Shown: positions 39,640-51,323 of the stretch, piece after piece
Position numbering within the stretch: position 1 is the first letter of the stretch
Layout: every line of letters begins with the position of its first letter
Source: Scatophagus argus
Lineage: Eukaryota > Chordata > Actinopteri > Scatophagidae
Length of the DNA stretch: 64,000 nucleotides
Direction: 5' to 3'
Assembly (NCBI RefSeq): GCF_020382885.2
Contig: NC_058495.1
Coordinates: 20,504,127 to 20,568,126, forward strand
Notes under the pieces: model-generated
What the model was told of the DNA's origin: nothing
Database searches by the model: none
What the model saw: only the letters and a program-made list of their open reading frames with translations
Translations under genes and position numbers: made by a program

Positions 39640-40620
39640 GTCTTGAGTGCATGAATGAGTAGAGAAGAGTTGGAAAATGCATAAAAAAGTGTAGAGAGGA
39701 ATATGAATGGTTGGATAAGCGAGAATGAGCAGAAGAATGGAAACTACAGTGTGAGCTAAGAACTGAACTGCTTGAACTTTTCCAATAGCTGGGAGCTTAT
39801 TGCTTTGCTGGCTTACCTTTGTGTGAAGCAGGAGCTGAAGCTGTATGAAGAGCTGCAAAAGCAGGAAATGGTCAACTTTGCATGAAACGAACTGAAAAGT
39901 TGAATAAAACTTGAATGTGGAATTTCTAGCTGAAAGTACGAATGAGTAGATAAGACTTGAAAAATGCTTGAAAAAGCAGGAAAATGTTTACGTTTTGTGT
40001 GTGCCAAACTGCACTAATTAGCTCATCTCAGTTTGCCATGATGATGGAGACTCCTGGCTCAGAGAATTAATTTCTTGCAGATTTTCGGGGAGATGCAGCA
40101 CTCATACTCCTGCCTGCCACAGCTCTTCTTGCCTAAGTTAAGATTTGTGTGTGTGGTGTCAAAAACGTGTGAATTACAGCAGGTTAAAAATGATTTCCGT
40201 CTCCTTGCTGAGTTAACTTAAGTGGCATCACTACACACTCCTGCCGTATAAAAAAGGGTTACAGTGACAAATGTGTAAGGCTGTTAGATTCCATAGTTTC
40301 ATGTGTTGAACCAGCACATATCTGCCTTTGTTTTGATTTAAAATGATGTATGAAGAGTGGAATTTGAGGGAATGAGAGCAAATTTCTTAAACATTTTTCA
40401 GAAGACTTTGTAGCTCTACTCCACACTCTGATGTCACCTACTCAAAGCTCTCAACATTCTGCCTCAGTCACCCTAATGTAAAAATCTGAGAAATTAAAGC
40501 TGTCATTGTGTAACAAGTGTGAGCGTGAGATAGTCCGAAGTGTAGTGAACATTTGAAAGTTTGAATGGAGCTTCTAGCTGAAAGGATACATTAGCAGTTG
40601 AAAGCTGAAAATGTGTTAAA
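39640..40620. repeat. Degenerate repeated blocks
   Basis: The block at about 39650 (gaatgagtagagaagagttg, then aaaatgcataaaaaag) recurs near 39940 with few changes. The block ttgaatgtggaatttctagc at about 39910 recurs near 40560 as ttgaatggagcttctagctg. Confidence 0.55.
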
Positions 40621-41931
40621 ATGTGTTAGTGGTGATGATTTCATCCATTCGTTTGAGTGAAGAGGGAGTCATTGCTACGTTCTTAGGCTCTTTGGAAAGT
40701 ATGAAAGGTTTGAATGAAAAGAATAAAAAAATAATAAATCATAAAAAAAGGAATTTTTGTGCACATAATACAATACAAGTTGTGAGTGGCGAAGGGCTGC
40801 TCTCATGTCATGTTTGCTTAAGGTTTCAAGCACCTTGTAAAGTTTTAAGGAGTCTTAAGTTTGTCTTTCTAAAGACTCAAGTAATGCCCAGTCCATGACC
40901 ACCCCCAATCCCAAGGACCTTTTTTTTCCCTTCTTTTTCACTTCTGCGTCAATAGTAAAGTCTCCTGGGAGCTGACTCCGTGCCATTAGCTGTTCACTAT
41001 ACTTTGTTAGAATGACCAGGCAATAAGTAAGATAAGAAATAGAGAGGTAGGCGGATAAGAGTGCACCATGTTAGTGTGCTGTTTGTCATTGGCTGTAAAT
41101 TGTGGACAGCAGCGGTCAAAGCTCTTGAGAAATATGCTTGTCTTTGGAGATAAGGCCAGATAGCACAAATACGTAGAGGCGACCTGCCTAATAAGAGGAC
41201 TATGTATGGATATGCAGTATATGCACATATTTCCACATAGATTCAATCTGACACAGTCTGTCACCCTAGTCTGTCTCCATTTCGTGGGTAAACTGGAGCA
41301 ATGGGACTGGAGGAGACCCAGCTGGTGGTTGTGGGACATCAAGGAGCTGCCAGTCTCCTCCCCATGGGGCTGGATTTCAAACCATGCCTCTTTACTGGGA
41401 CTTCCTTCGAGCGGTTGGATGGTGGGGCAGGGAGAGGACATCACCAGCACTGTGGATAATAGTCATTGAGAAGCAAAGGAGACACAATGAAAAACACTTC
41501 TCTCACCACCCACCACTTCTCTGTCAGCCTCCCTCCATCCTCTCCCCATCTCTCTCTCTCTGCCCTTCCTCTGCTCTGTTATTATCACCCAGATCATTAT
41601 CAGGCTCACTCTCCCTTCGCCACGATGAAGAGGAGGGCCTGCCGCCCACATGGCTTTGGTGAGAGATTTCAGCGGCAGCATGAGAGGAAAGGGGGTTGGG
41701 AGGGGGGAGAAAACGAAGACAAGAGGCCCAATAAAGTCCATCTAAATATAGAGGCAGCAAGGCCTTTTTTCCCTTGTCCTTATAAAGAGCTGCTGGTGAA
41801 TCTGACTGGACTATCTTCCTCGCTGTGCTGAGAGCCGATCACTCCCTCCAGGACCGGGAACATAACTGTTGGTGCACGGAAACACACACTCTCACACAAA
41901 CACACACTCACAGGGCTGTGTTTTTTTCATG

Positions 41932-41968
41932 AGAGAGAGAGGGAGAGAGAGAGAGAGAGAGAGAGAGG
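41932..41968. repeat. GA microsatellite
   Basis: (GA)n with one ggg interruption. Confidence 0.9.
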
Positions 41969-43835
41969 ACAGGGAGCTTACTTTTTTCTTTACACCAGAG
42001 GGCAAATCATGTTTGGTGGAACATACTAAAATAGGAGAGGTTTGAGGAAACTCCAACAAATAAAAAAAAAAAATGATGGGAGAAATGAGTGATGCGGGGA
42101 GGTGAAGGAGATTAGAAAAAAAAGATACAGATACATTTATGGCCAAAAATATCTCAAAGCATGGATTATGCATTTAAATTTATATCAACACAAGCTTTTA
42201 TCCAAAGATGCCCCCTTTTACGACTCCTTTACTTCTCTAATAAATGGCATGTCATGGTTGTTCGGGGGCTTTTGCTGTCTTCATGTCAGCCTCCCAGTGG
42301 GACGTATCGGAATTAAAACATCTCTGATAGCCACGATGTCTCTTGCTCAGAAGAACAACTTCAGCAGCTCCTTTTATACCTCACTATATTTCTGAAAAGG
42401 ATCCATTACTGGCTGTTACACGTGAATAACCTTAGTGTCGTTATTAACATTAGCAGAGCAAATTCTGCCAATGAATATAATGAGATATACACAGTTTGCA
42501 TGTATAAACACATAACACACCAAATGTAGCTAATTTAGTTTATTTAAATGCTGTGACTCAAGGCCAGTAACCATATCTGAATATTGTGTGAAAACAAGTT
42601 TGAGTAATGGGAGGTTTTCATGTTCTTCTTGTTCTGCCAAAATTACATTTTTGTTTGGATTAAAGGAACAAGATATAATGTGTTAATAAGCTTTAGCAGT
42701 TCTGTTATCCTTAGACAGAGCCAAGCTAGGCTCCAAGCTCCCTTGGTTTCAGTCTTTGTGCCAGGGCTTTGCTAACCAGTCGCTTGCTGTAGCCTTATAT
42801 TTCCAGTGCAGGCATGTATAGACAAGACAAAATGTCAAACTTTATTTCACCATGTCCCAAGTAACTCCATCTGTTCCGTTTTCAGAGTACAACCCTGTGT
42901 TTTGTGGCTGAACGAAACAGCTTTGCAGTGGATGTGTTCTTTGTCCTGCCTCAAACGGAGGTGAAGCTCTCCGCTGTTCCCAAGAGATAAGGCCTTATCA
43001 GTTCTAAATAATTAGACTTCAGTGAGCAACATAAAGGTGACCTCTTCACTCAAGACCTCATGACAAATTAACAAATCCAGCAGCTGTGTCATCAGTCTAA
43101 CTGACTAACGTGGTTTACTCCCATTTATTACGACTGCCGCTGTCTGTCTGAAGTGCAGTTATCTGTGACGCCCTCTTCTGTTTTCTGCTGTTGTAGTCTG
43201 TGACATCGGCAGCTGGTCCCTACCACCAGCTAACAACATACGTTACAGTGGAAACAGGTGATGTGCTGGTTAGCACAGCCCACAGATAGACATGTTTCAA
43301 CAGGAGACGCAGAAGCAGGTCACTTTTAGTGCACTTATTCACACAGAGACACAGATATGTTTACTGCGCTCTGTGTGAAGCAAACAAGAGATCATTTTCA
43401 CAGCTGTCGCCTTATGCCAGCCATGACGGCAAAAGTTCAAAAGTCAAACGGGGGTAGAAAGGTTCACTGTGTGTTTTAAAATCCTCTTACACCTGTTGCT
43501 TACTGCCCCCTGTGGTGTGTGTGTGTGTGTGTGTGCGTGGCCACAAGCACACACACAAAGTGGTTTCACTGTGTTTGGTGGAGTTGAGAGTGTACACCAA
43601 AGGCAAGCACAGAAAAACAGAATAGCATCACACACAGACACATACAGACACACACACACACACAGGGACTCACACTCTGAACTTCAGCACTTATTACATA
43701 AGAGCTCCTCTTCCACACAGACAACTTCACAGCACAGTCTGACACAGTCAATGTCAAACTCTGCATGGGAGACAAAGTGGGCATAATTTGTGCATGACCA
43801 CACAGTTGCTATGTGTGCAGTTGAAGTGGATCGAT

Positions 43836-43863
43836 CTGTGTGTGTGTGTGTGTGCGTGCGCGC
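43836..43863. repeat. TG/CG microsatellite
   Basis: (TG)n followed by cgtgcgcgcgc; an alternating purine-pyrimidine stretch. Confidence 0.85.
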
Positions 43864-44630
43864 GCCCGTGTGTGTCTGACTGTGTCAGTTTGTGGTCGTG
43901 AGAGCCCCGCTGAGAGAGGAAACTCAGCTGTCAGTTGCTGTCAGGCGCTGGGCCTCTCCTTCTATTTCTTTGCTGATCCTATTGTAGTTAACCTCGCACC
44001 CCCACCACCCCTCCATGTTTCATTTTCTCCCTTCCTCCTCTTTTCTGCCCCCCAACAGCGGCTGTCTGGGTTTGAGGTCGAGGTGGAGGCGCTCGTTTGT
44101 AAAAGCATGTTGGCCAGAGATAAGGAAATGTGGCAAAAGACCAACAAACCTCCCTCTGGGCTGAACATATTACGAACACACACACACATATACCAGAGAA
44201 GTGTCCAAAATATTGTGACCAAATGTCCAGGCATTTATATTCCGTGGTACGTGGCATCAATCATCATTAATTTTGACCTTGCCTCACCCCTGCATTTACA
44301 GTTTCTTTCATACTTGTCTTCTCACACTCTGCGCATTGCTCTGTCTCACCCCGTGCAGGGTGTTACCCATGCTACATTAGCTGCTCTTGTGCAGAATGAC
44401 ACAGAACAAACACCCTCTCTCTGCAAAGCTTGCTCCAATTTGGTGTGAGTGCGTGTTTGTGTGTGCGTGTGCAGGGGGGATAATTTCTGTGTGTGCATGC
44501 CGACACTGCCAGACTGGTGTGGCGTGGTGTGAAGTGGACATGAGGAAAGGATGTGAGGCTGAAAGCGTCTGTGGCGCCTCAGCTCCACTTGCAGTTGGGG
44601 GTTGTGGGGGTGGGATAGAGGCTATTGGTG

Positions 44631-44632
<2 letters not shown>

Positions 44633-44661
<29 letters not shown>
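44633..44661. repeat. TG microsatellite
   Basis: Pure (TG)14 array. Confidence 0.95.
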
Positions 44662-44663
<2 letters not shown>

Positions 44664-45916
44664 GGGGGTGTCGGGGCTTGTGATTACAGCACAGCCCTGA
44701 TGGATCTCCCCAGGCTCTGCTTGAGTAAGACAAACTCAGATCACATTACAGAATCGGGGACTTGTGCTCACAGGGAAGACGCCGAGTTAAGACAACTACA
44801 GCCGTGCTAATGGTAGGCACATTTATGAATTCACAAACAGGCACACACACGCACACATGCATACAGATTAATACATAAACTGCAACCCACACATTCACAG
44901 ATGCTGATCCAGTTCTTTGAGATACACTTAATCACTTCACTCACATCGAAGCCTGTTCCAGCTGTTGCTGAGGCTGTCTTACTCTGTCTAATTAAACCCT
45001 CTTCACTCCCATTAACTTTGATAAACTTTGCCACAAATATCAGTCCTGTAAGTGGCTATCTCCTCTGGCTCATCTCATTATCACCGGGCCCCAGTGCCAG
45101 GAGGAGCTGGAGGTGTGAGTGTGACATGTAGGGTCATCAGAGCAGCTGATAGGATGCACGTCCACATTTGGAAAAGCACTTGTTTCTGCCAGAGCCCTGA
45201 AAACTCACACTGATCCAGAAATACCTCAATCTTTATCACACCCACACACTTCTGGTTATTCACTTTCGTTAGTTTCCAGTAACATTTTTATTGACTCACA
45301 AAAGTTCAAGCTCCAAGCTCCCTGTGCACCTTAAAATATCCAAGGAGGTGTGTTATTATGATATTTTATTAATATAAGCTAGGGTCGCCAGATTATTTCA
45401 GAGATAATTCCTCAACACAAGTAATAAAGTTAGCAACAACATTACTTTCTGATTCCACTGAAGATCAGGGCACATGACTTTCCTATAAAGGTTTAAGTAC
45501 GGGTGAGAAGTGGTGCAAATGCAATTACATTCTTTTGATGGCCAGAAAAGTTCTCTCTCTGGCAGTTAAAGCGAACTGGTGAAAGAAGAAATAGCACAGC
45601 TTGTATGCCTGACAAAGTCACGGTACACTTACTGTCAAAACAACAATTTCGTGGGGACAAAGGGACATGTTTATGTAGAAGATGCAGTATATTGGTTTAA
45701 GACTGTGTCCAGTCTTACTGGCTGAACAAGCTTAATTCCCCAGAGCTCAGTGATGAAGTTGCTCAGCTTGTTAGAGGCCATTGGCAGCTTTGCATCCAGT
45801 TGAACTGCTTTTAATCCTTGTTTCCTCATTTCTCTTCATCTTCAACCTTTCTCTCTCTGTGTAGCTTCTGAGTAACATAGATTTTTTGAATTTTTCTTTC
45901 ATTGATACATTCCTGC

Positions 45917-45952
45917 TCCACCTCCTCCTCCTCCTCCTCCTCCTCCTCCTCT
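45917..45952. repeat. CTC trinucleotide microsatellite
   Basis: About eleven ctc units; a pure polypyrimidine tract. Confidence 0.9.
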
Positions 45953-48031
45953 GCATACAGTTATTTGGGTAAACCTTAATCCTCCAGCGTGTCACCAAGG
46001 TAAACAACAGCTTCTATTGCACCGTTCCTTGCGCCATCACAGGCTGGGATCGTGGTCAGGCTGCACAGTCTTCACTGGTGAGGCTACTGTGAGGCTACTG
46101 TTGTTCTGAGCTTCAGTTACCCTTGCTTACAGTTAATCTCATTTACGCATACTTCACCCTAGTTAGCTTGGGGTATAACAGACAAACAACGTCAATACAC
46201 CAAGTGAAAACAAGTTCATGACTGAGGACCACAGGCTGTCTTCATCGGTTGCTCTTGTTATGCCATCTCTTCATATACCAGATGTTCTAACAGGTACTTT
46301 TATTTTTCCAGAAAGGGTTGCAGCAGCTGTTCCCCTTCAGCCACATACTGACCGTCTCTACTCCTCATTCAGACCTGACTCTCTCCAGAGCAGACCTTGT
46401 TATCTGAATGGGTTATTGGCGTGGGAAAAGGCTATGGGAAAGAGCATGTGATGGGTTTCTGGGGTCTGCTCATTTCTGCTAAGAGTCTAGGTAAGTATAG
46501 CCTGTATCTGAGGCCTATCTGACGCCACAGCACCAACACTCTCCAGGCCACGACAGACCCACATGGGACTGAACTAGGTACAAGAAAGACACAGGAGGAT
46601 CTTGAGACAGGGATAGTCAGGTGTAAGATGCTTGGCTTGGATTTTATAACAAAGGTATTATTGCAGATTTATGCATCCAGTTGATTTATGTAATTATGTA
46701 AAGCATCACTGATAACTGCAGAATTTTGGTAGTTTTTGTAGTGTTGATTTTGTTGATCTAACAGGACAGCTAATATCGTTTAGTGGCACAATATTTGTTG
46801 TACATGTACTACAAAATATTTTTAATGTATTTTGTAAAGGTAAAAGGATGATGTTGAATGGCTAATTGCATGAATGGAGTTACTGATCTAATATATTCCT
46901 ACCACTTACCACATTTGCGTGCTTTTAAAATGACTTGTAGCATAGTCTGCCAAAATTATATCTTAAGATTCATATTTATATAAAGTGGGGACCATTTTAA
47001 CGGCGACTACAAATGATTCTTACACTTAACTGTTTTTGTAGCTGAGAGAATCAACTTAACTAACTATCTTAGACACTGTGATATGGTCAGAAAGACTGGT
47101 ATAATGTTGAGGTTAAAAAATCCACTTTAAATCAATATTTCTACAGTTGTCAGTTTTTATTTTTAAAAAAATGTTATCGGTCATACACATTATATAAACA
47201 AATACCCCACAGCATGAATGGTCAAAACCCCACACAGAAACACTACAAAAATCCCACAGAAAGACTTCGCAGAAGAGCAGAAGCTGCCACAGCTACAAAA
47301 ACTCAGTCCAACACGGAGTGTGAAATGCCATTAAATTCCCTGTTGATATAATGGTCAGTTACCCCAATACTTTTGGCTATTTTGTCTATATGGTGTATTT
47401 GGCTCAAATTTTTCACTCACTGTTCAATTTGAAAATTTCACTTTTAACCTATAAATATAGTTTTGCAAACATTCCCAGCCACATTTAATCAATCAGCACT
47501 TTCACTCTGGTTTCATTAGCAGGTGTCAGCGTGGTTTCAGTATTTCTTTACGTCACAGTTGATCCAGTAGCTCTCTGAGACTAACTTACAAGCAAAATTT
47601 CAGAAAGATGTGGGGAAAAAAGTGCATGATGAAGCTGTGGTCATAACTGAGGCACAAATATAATGAAATGATTTTGGTCAAAAATGTCACATCACCTGCA
47701 ATTAAAAAAGAAACCTCTTTTTGCTGTTCCACAGCCTTGTTTTTGTCTCACATTTCTGATCACATATTAGATGATGGAACCACATTTTTGACCCGATGCT
47801 AAAGGGTAGAACTAAAAGTTGTCCAGCAAACAACAACAAACTGGAGGTCGTCTGTCTGCGAGTATCGAGGTCTGATAAGGTGGGCCTGTTTTCATGAAAG
47901 TTCTGAGGAATCCCTTGACGTCAGAGTTACATGGCAGAGCGAGAAGCGCGTGGTGAGTGAGATCTAACCAAGCCTACTTTGCATGTGCATGTGAAGGAGT
48001 GGAGGGGGTTAGACATGGGGTGAGAGACTGG

Positions 48032-48033
<2 letters not shown>

Positions 48034-48062
<29 letters not shown>
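48034..48062. repeat. GA microsatellite
   Basis: Pure (GA)14 array. Confidence 0.95.
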
Positions 48063-49460
48063 GCCTTATGGTGACTCAGCATAACAAGGTCTGCAGGGCC
48101 TGTATGACCTCGTTCATCAAGCTGACACCAGGCTCTGTTTCTGCTCCTCTCTGGTGTGATTCGCAAGGAGAACGCAAGAAGGAGGAAAATGATAGAGAGA
48201 AAGACGGAGAGAGGGAGAGGGGAACAACGACGTGTGAGGAGAAACAGGGCCACATGTGACGAGACGTGATGTTAGGGGGAGCCAAAACACCAAAGACAAG
48301 TAGGAAAGCTGAGTAAATAAATGTGCGAGTGAAATCACAAACAGAGAACGGGGAGGTGAGATAGTGAGAGATAAACATTGACAAAGTGAAGAGAAGAGAG
48401 CCCAGAGCTGCCTCGCCATACTAACAACCACTAAACACAGCAACATCAATTCTGTCATGACTCAGACACGAAACCCACAACTTGTCCTTCGTGCTGTCAA
48501 CTTAATGGAAGTTTGAGACTAAATTGCAGGAGAACCCCTTTAACAAATCCGGGACACATTTGAAAGAAAACTGAGCTGCAAAGAATCAGAGCACAAACAA
48601 TCAGGTGAACTGAAACTCACTGAAATGGCTTGTAGAAGGGCAGGGTGTCCCTGTAATTACGTGCAGAGTTTCCCGATTAAATAAGGTCTGAATAGATTTA
48701 AGTCAAAACAAAGAGCCTCAAAAACATCCATTGAACCCGGAGGCCATGTTCTAAATCAGGTTGATAAATTATACCCCTGCTGAGGACAAAAAAGATAATG
48801 GATGTGCTTTTGTTTCTACCAAAATTCCCTGTGTTTTGTTCTCCAGGCCTAAGTGGGGTTTAGAAATGACACATCTTAAGTAGCTGATGTAAGCACAAAC
48901 ATGTAGAGACACTGCTGGGAAACAGAACTAGCTGAGCTTGTTTAGCGCTATGAGGAAAAAAAAAAAAAAAAAAAGAAGAGTACTTGCAGCTCAGGGTAAC
49001 GGAGCTTCAAAACACTTTTTGACAAACTCTTTTCTTCTTGGAAAAAAAAAAAAATCCCAGCGAGAAAGAACGAAAGCGAGTGTGGTTGGGCCGGAGGAAA
49101 CACCCAGCACCCCTGGCAGGTGGTGGTGTTATGGCTTGATAAAAGTCTGGGCCTCCTGATGACCACCTCCCCCCCTCTCCCCAACCAAAGGTTTCCCCCC
49201 CCCCCCGAATGGGATTTAACAGCAAACACAACATTGATAACAAGCAGACACACATAACTGAACCCTTTCACCCTGCAGGCTTTTCGCAGCATCATCACAG
49301 CAGGATCTGCATTTCTGTTTTTTTGCAAATGGTGACACTGCAATACTGTAAACACAAATAACTCAAGCGGCGACATTCTCAACTCTGCGGGTGACAGGAT
49401 TAAGGTCCCTTTTTGACACTTCATTTTAACCAGTAAAGAAGTCAAGAGGCATCTTTAAAT

Positions 49461-50980
49461 ACAAAGTCTTTATTTTTATTTTTTTGGTATGGCTTCTTTG
49501 AAGGGACTGTAAAAGACATTTTTATTTGGAAAAAGAAATCTAGACAATTTCTGATTCAACCAGGATCTACAAACAAGCATCTACTGTAGTTCCTTGTGCA
49601 CCTGGGCTAATTCACTGACAATTAAAATGAAAAAAAAAAAAAAAAAGGAATATGACACCTGTGGAACTGCAGGTTAAATGACATCTGTGCCACAACTATA
49701 GTCATAAAAAAGAAATTTTAACTTAGTAACTTATATAAATACCTACATATAAATATTGTAAATGTACTTGATGACTGAAAACTTTTATAATGCTGTACAT
49801 GAATGTCCTCTTGAGAGCAACTACTTGTGACAATCACTGAGAAAAGGAGAGAAAAGAAAAAGAAAAGTACACTCTGGTGCTTGAGCTCAGTGGCAGCTAC
49901 CTTTCAACATCAATACACGGCACTCCTGGTCCCAAACTCCCACATACTGCATGTGATTATCTACATCCATTTGAAATCATCAAGATCCAAGTAAGCCAGA
50001 TTATTGACTGCTGAAAGGCCAGTTACAAAGGGCTCTCTGCACTTGGTTCTGTGGTGTTTGGGGGGATAAAAGAAAATCAGGAGATTGAAAAAGGAGTGTC
50101 TGTTTTTAAAAATTAAGGCCTCTTTCATTAAAAGAATTAAAAATTTAAAAAAAAAAAAGTATAATCCTGACATCACAGTCTCAAAACAATGGAGCTTCCA
50201 ACGTCTCATATACTGAAACTTTCTGTTTTGTCCTTGAGGTGAAACATCTCGTGGTCCTCCTGTGTGACGCTGAATGCTGGAGGAGGTTTTGTTCATGAGG
50301 CAGAGCTCTACCTGGATGGGACCACAGACAGGCTGAGAGGCTGGCTGGATACCTCTCCAAAATCACCACCCTGTCTTCACCCTGCACCCCCACATCTCCG
50401 ACTGTCCCCTAGCATCCTGGAGCATCAGTGCCCACCCAGACAGTCTGGAGCAGGGAGAAAAGAAGTGTCTTACATGTCTCAGATGGCTCTCAAAACAGTC
50501 ATCAATATGGACCATGGACACAGAACTGACTGAGCCACCAACATGATAACATTGATAATAATGGCATACAAACAAGCAGTTGACAATGACATTAATACAA
50601 TAATAAAAGGACAACAAAAATAATAATAACAACAACAATAATAATAATAATAATAATGATTTAAAAAAATGAAGTGTCAGCTTCTGGAAGCCCTTGGAAG
50701 CATTCACATACTTTATGCTATTTAGCTTCCCAACCTGAACCTCGACAGTCCTCCAACCCCTACCACCCCTTTCACCAGTGAGCAAACAGCTCATTGGTTA
50801 AATCCTGATCGTTTAGTGCAATAGTCCCACCCTTTTTCCTGAAAGCCCCTGCAGGCGATAGCTGAGTCACCCAATAAGGTGTTTTGCCATCCTGTCCAAA
50901 GGTCTGCGACCACTATGCCTTCCTCCTGCTCCTCCTCCTCCTCCTGAACCCCTCCTTCGTCTCGGCTTCCTTCATCGGGC
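49461..50980 (-). other. rbm38: rbm38 3' untranslated region, AU-rich
   Basis: It extends from the stop codon to two adjoining AATAAA signals on the - strand (TTTATT at 49469-49474 and 49475-49480). On the transcript strand it contains an ATT/GTT repeat (50619-50660) and several T-runs, giving U- and AU-rich RNA. Confidence 0.65.
50619..50660. repeat. AAT/AAC trinucleotide array
   Basis: taataataacaacaac followed by (aat)7; on the rbm38 transcript this reads as AUU/GUU repeats. Confidence 0.9.
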
Positions 50981-51323
50981 TCACTGCATCCGGTCTGGCT
51001 GGATGTGTTGCTGTGGAGCATAGTGCAGGAAGGCCGGGGCTGGGCCGGCGGCGGAGGGGAGGGTTGGGTGGGCGGTGGCTGGAGCTGTGGCAGCGGCAGC
51101 CGGACCAGCGGTGGCTGAGGGGCTGGTGGGGTAGCTGTAGCCCAGGAACCCAGCTGGGGAGGCGGCATACGGGTACTGCTGCTCAAAGGCTGCCTGGGCG
51201 TACTGGGTGTAGGCTGCGCTGTAGTCCAGGTAAGGGCTGGTGCTGACGGAGGTGGAAACCTGAGTGGGCAGCACCAGGCTAGGCTGCACAAAGGCTTGTG
51301 GGTAGATGTATGGCTGGGCCATC
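50981..51323 (-). CDS. rbm38: rbm38 exon 4 (low-complexity tail)
   Basis: It encodes [20 protein letters not shown] through [19 protein letters not shown] to HIQPDRMQ and TGA. GC-rich, Ala/Pro-rich; 343 bases. Confidence 0.93.

Larger units (their letters stand above)
35186..49460. other. Gene-poor interval between convergent tada3 and rbm38
   Basis: No protein family or spliced exon was recognised on either strand over 14 kb. It contains repeats at about 36090-36400, 37300-37440 and 39640-40620, and several microsatellites. Open frames here overlap low-complexity CA/GA tracts and look accidental. A non-coding transcript cannot be excluded. Confidence 0.5.

Noticed and set aside
41007-41831. 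Several overlapping 90-147 codon frames on both strands
   Set aside because: Compositionally biased (Ser/Leu/Pro from CT-rich sequence), no domains, and mutually overlapping, as expected of chance.
43840-44448. Longest + strand open frame in the gene-poor interval (202 codons)
   Set aside because: It starts inside a TG/CG microsatellite (VCVRARARV), shows no recognisable domain, and has no evident splice partners.
48948-49445. 165-codon - strand frame ending in a poly-Phe stretch
   Set aside because: It is driven by poly-A and poly-C runs lying beyond the rbm38 poly(A) signals; no similarity recognised.
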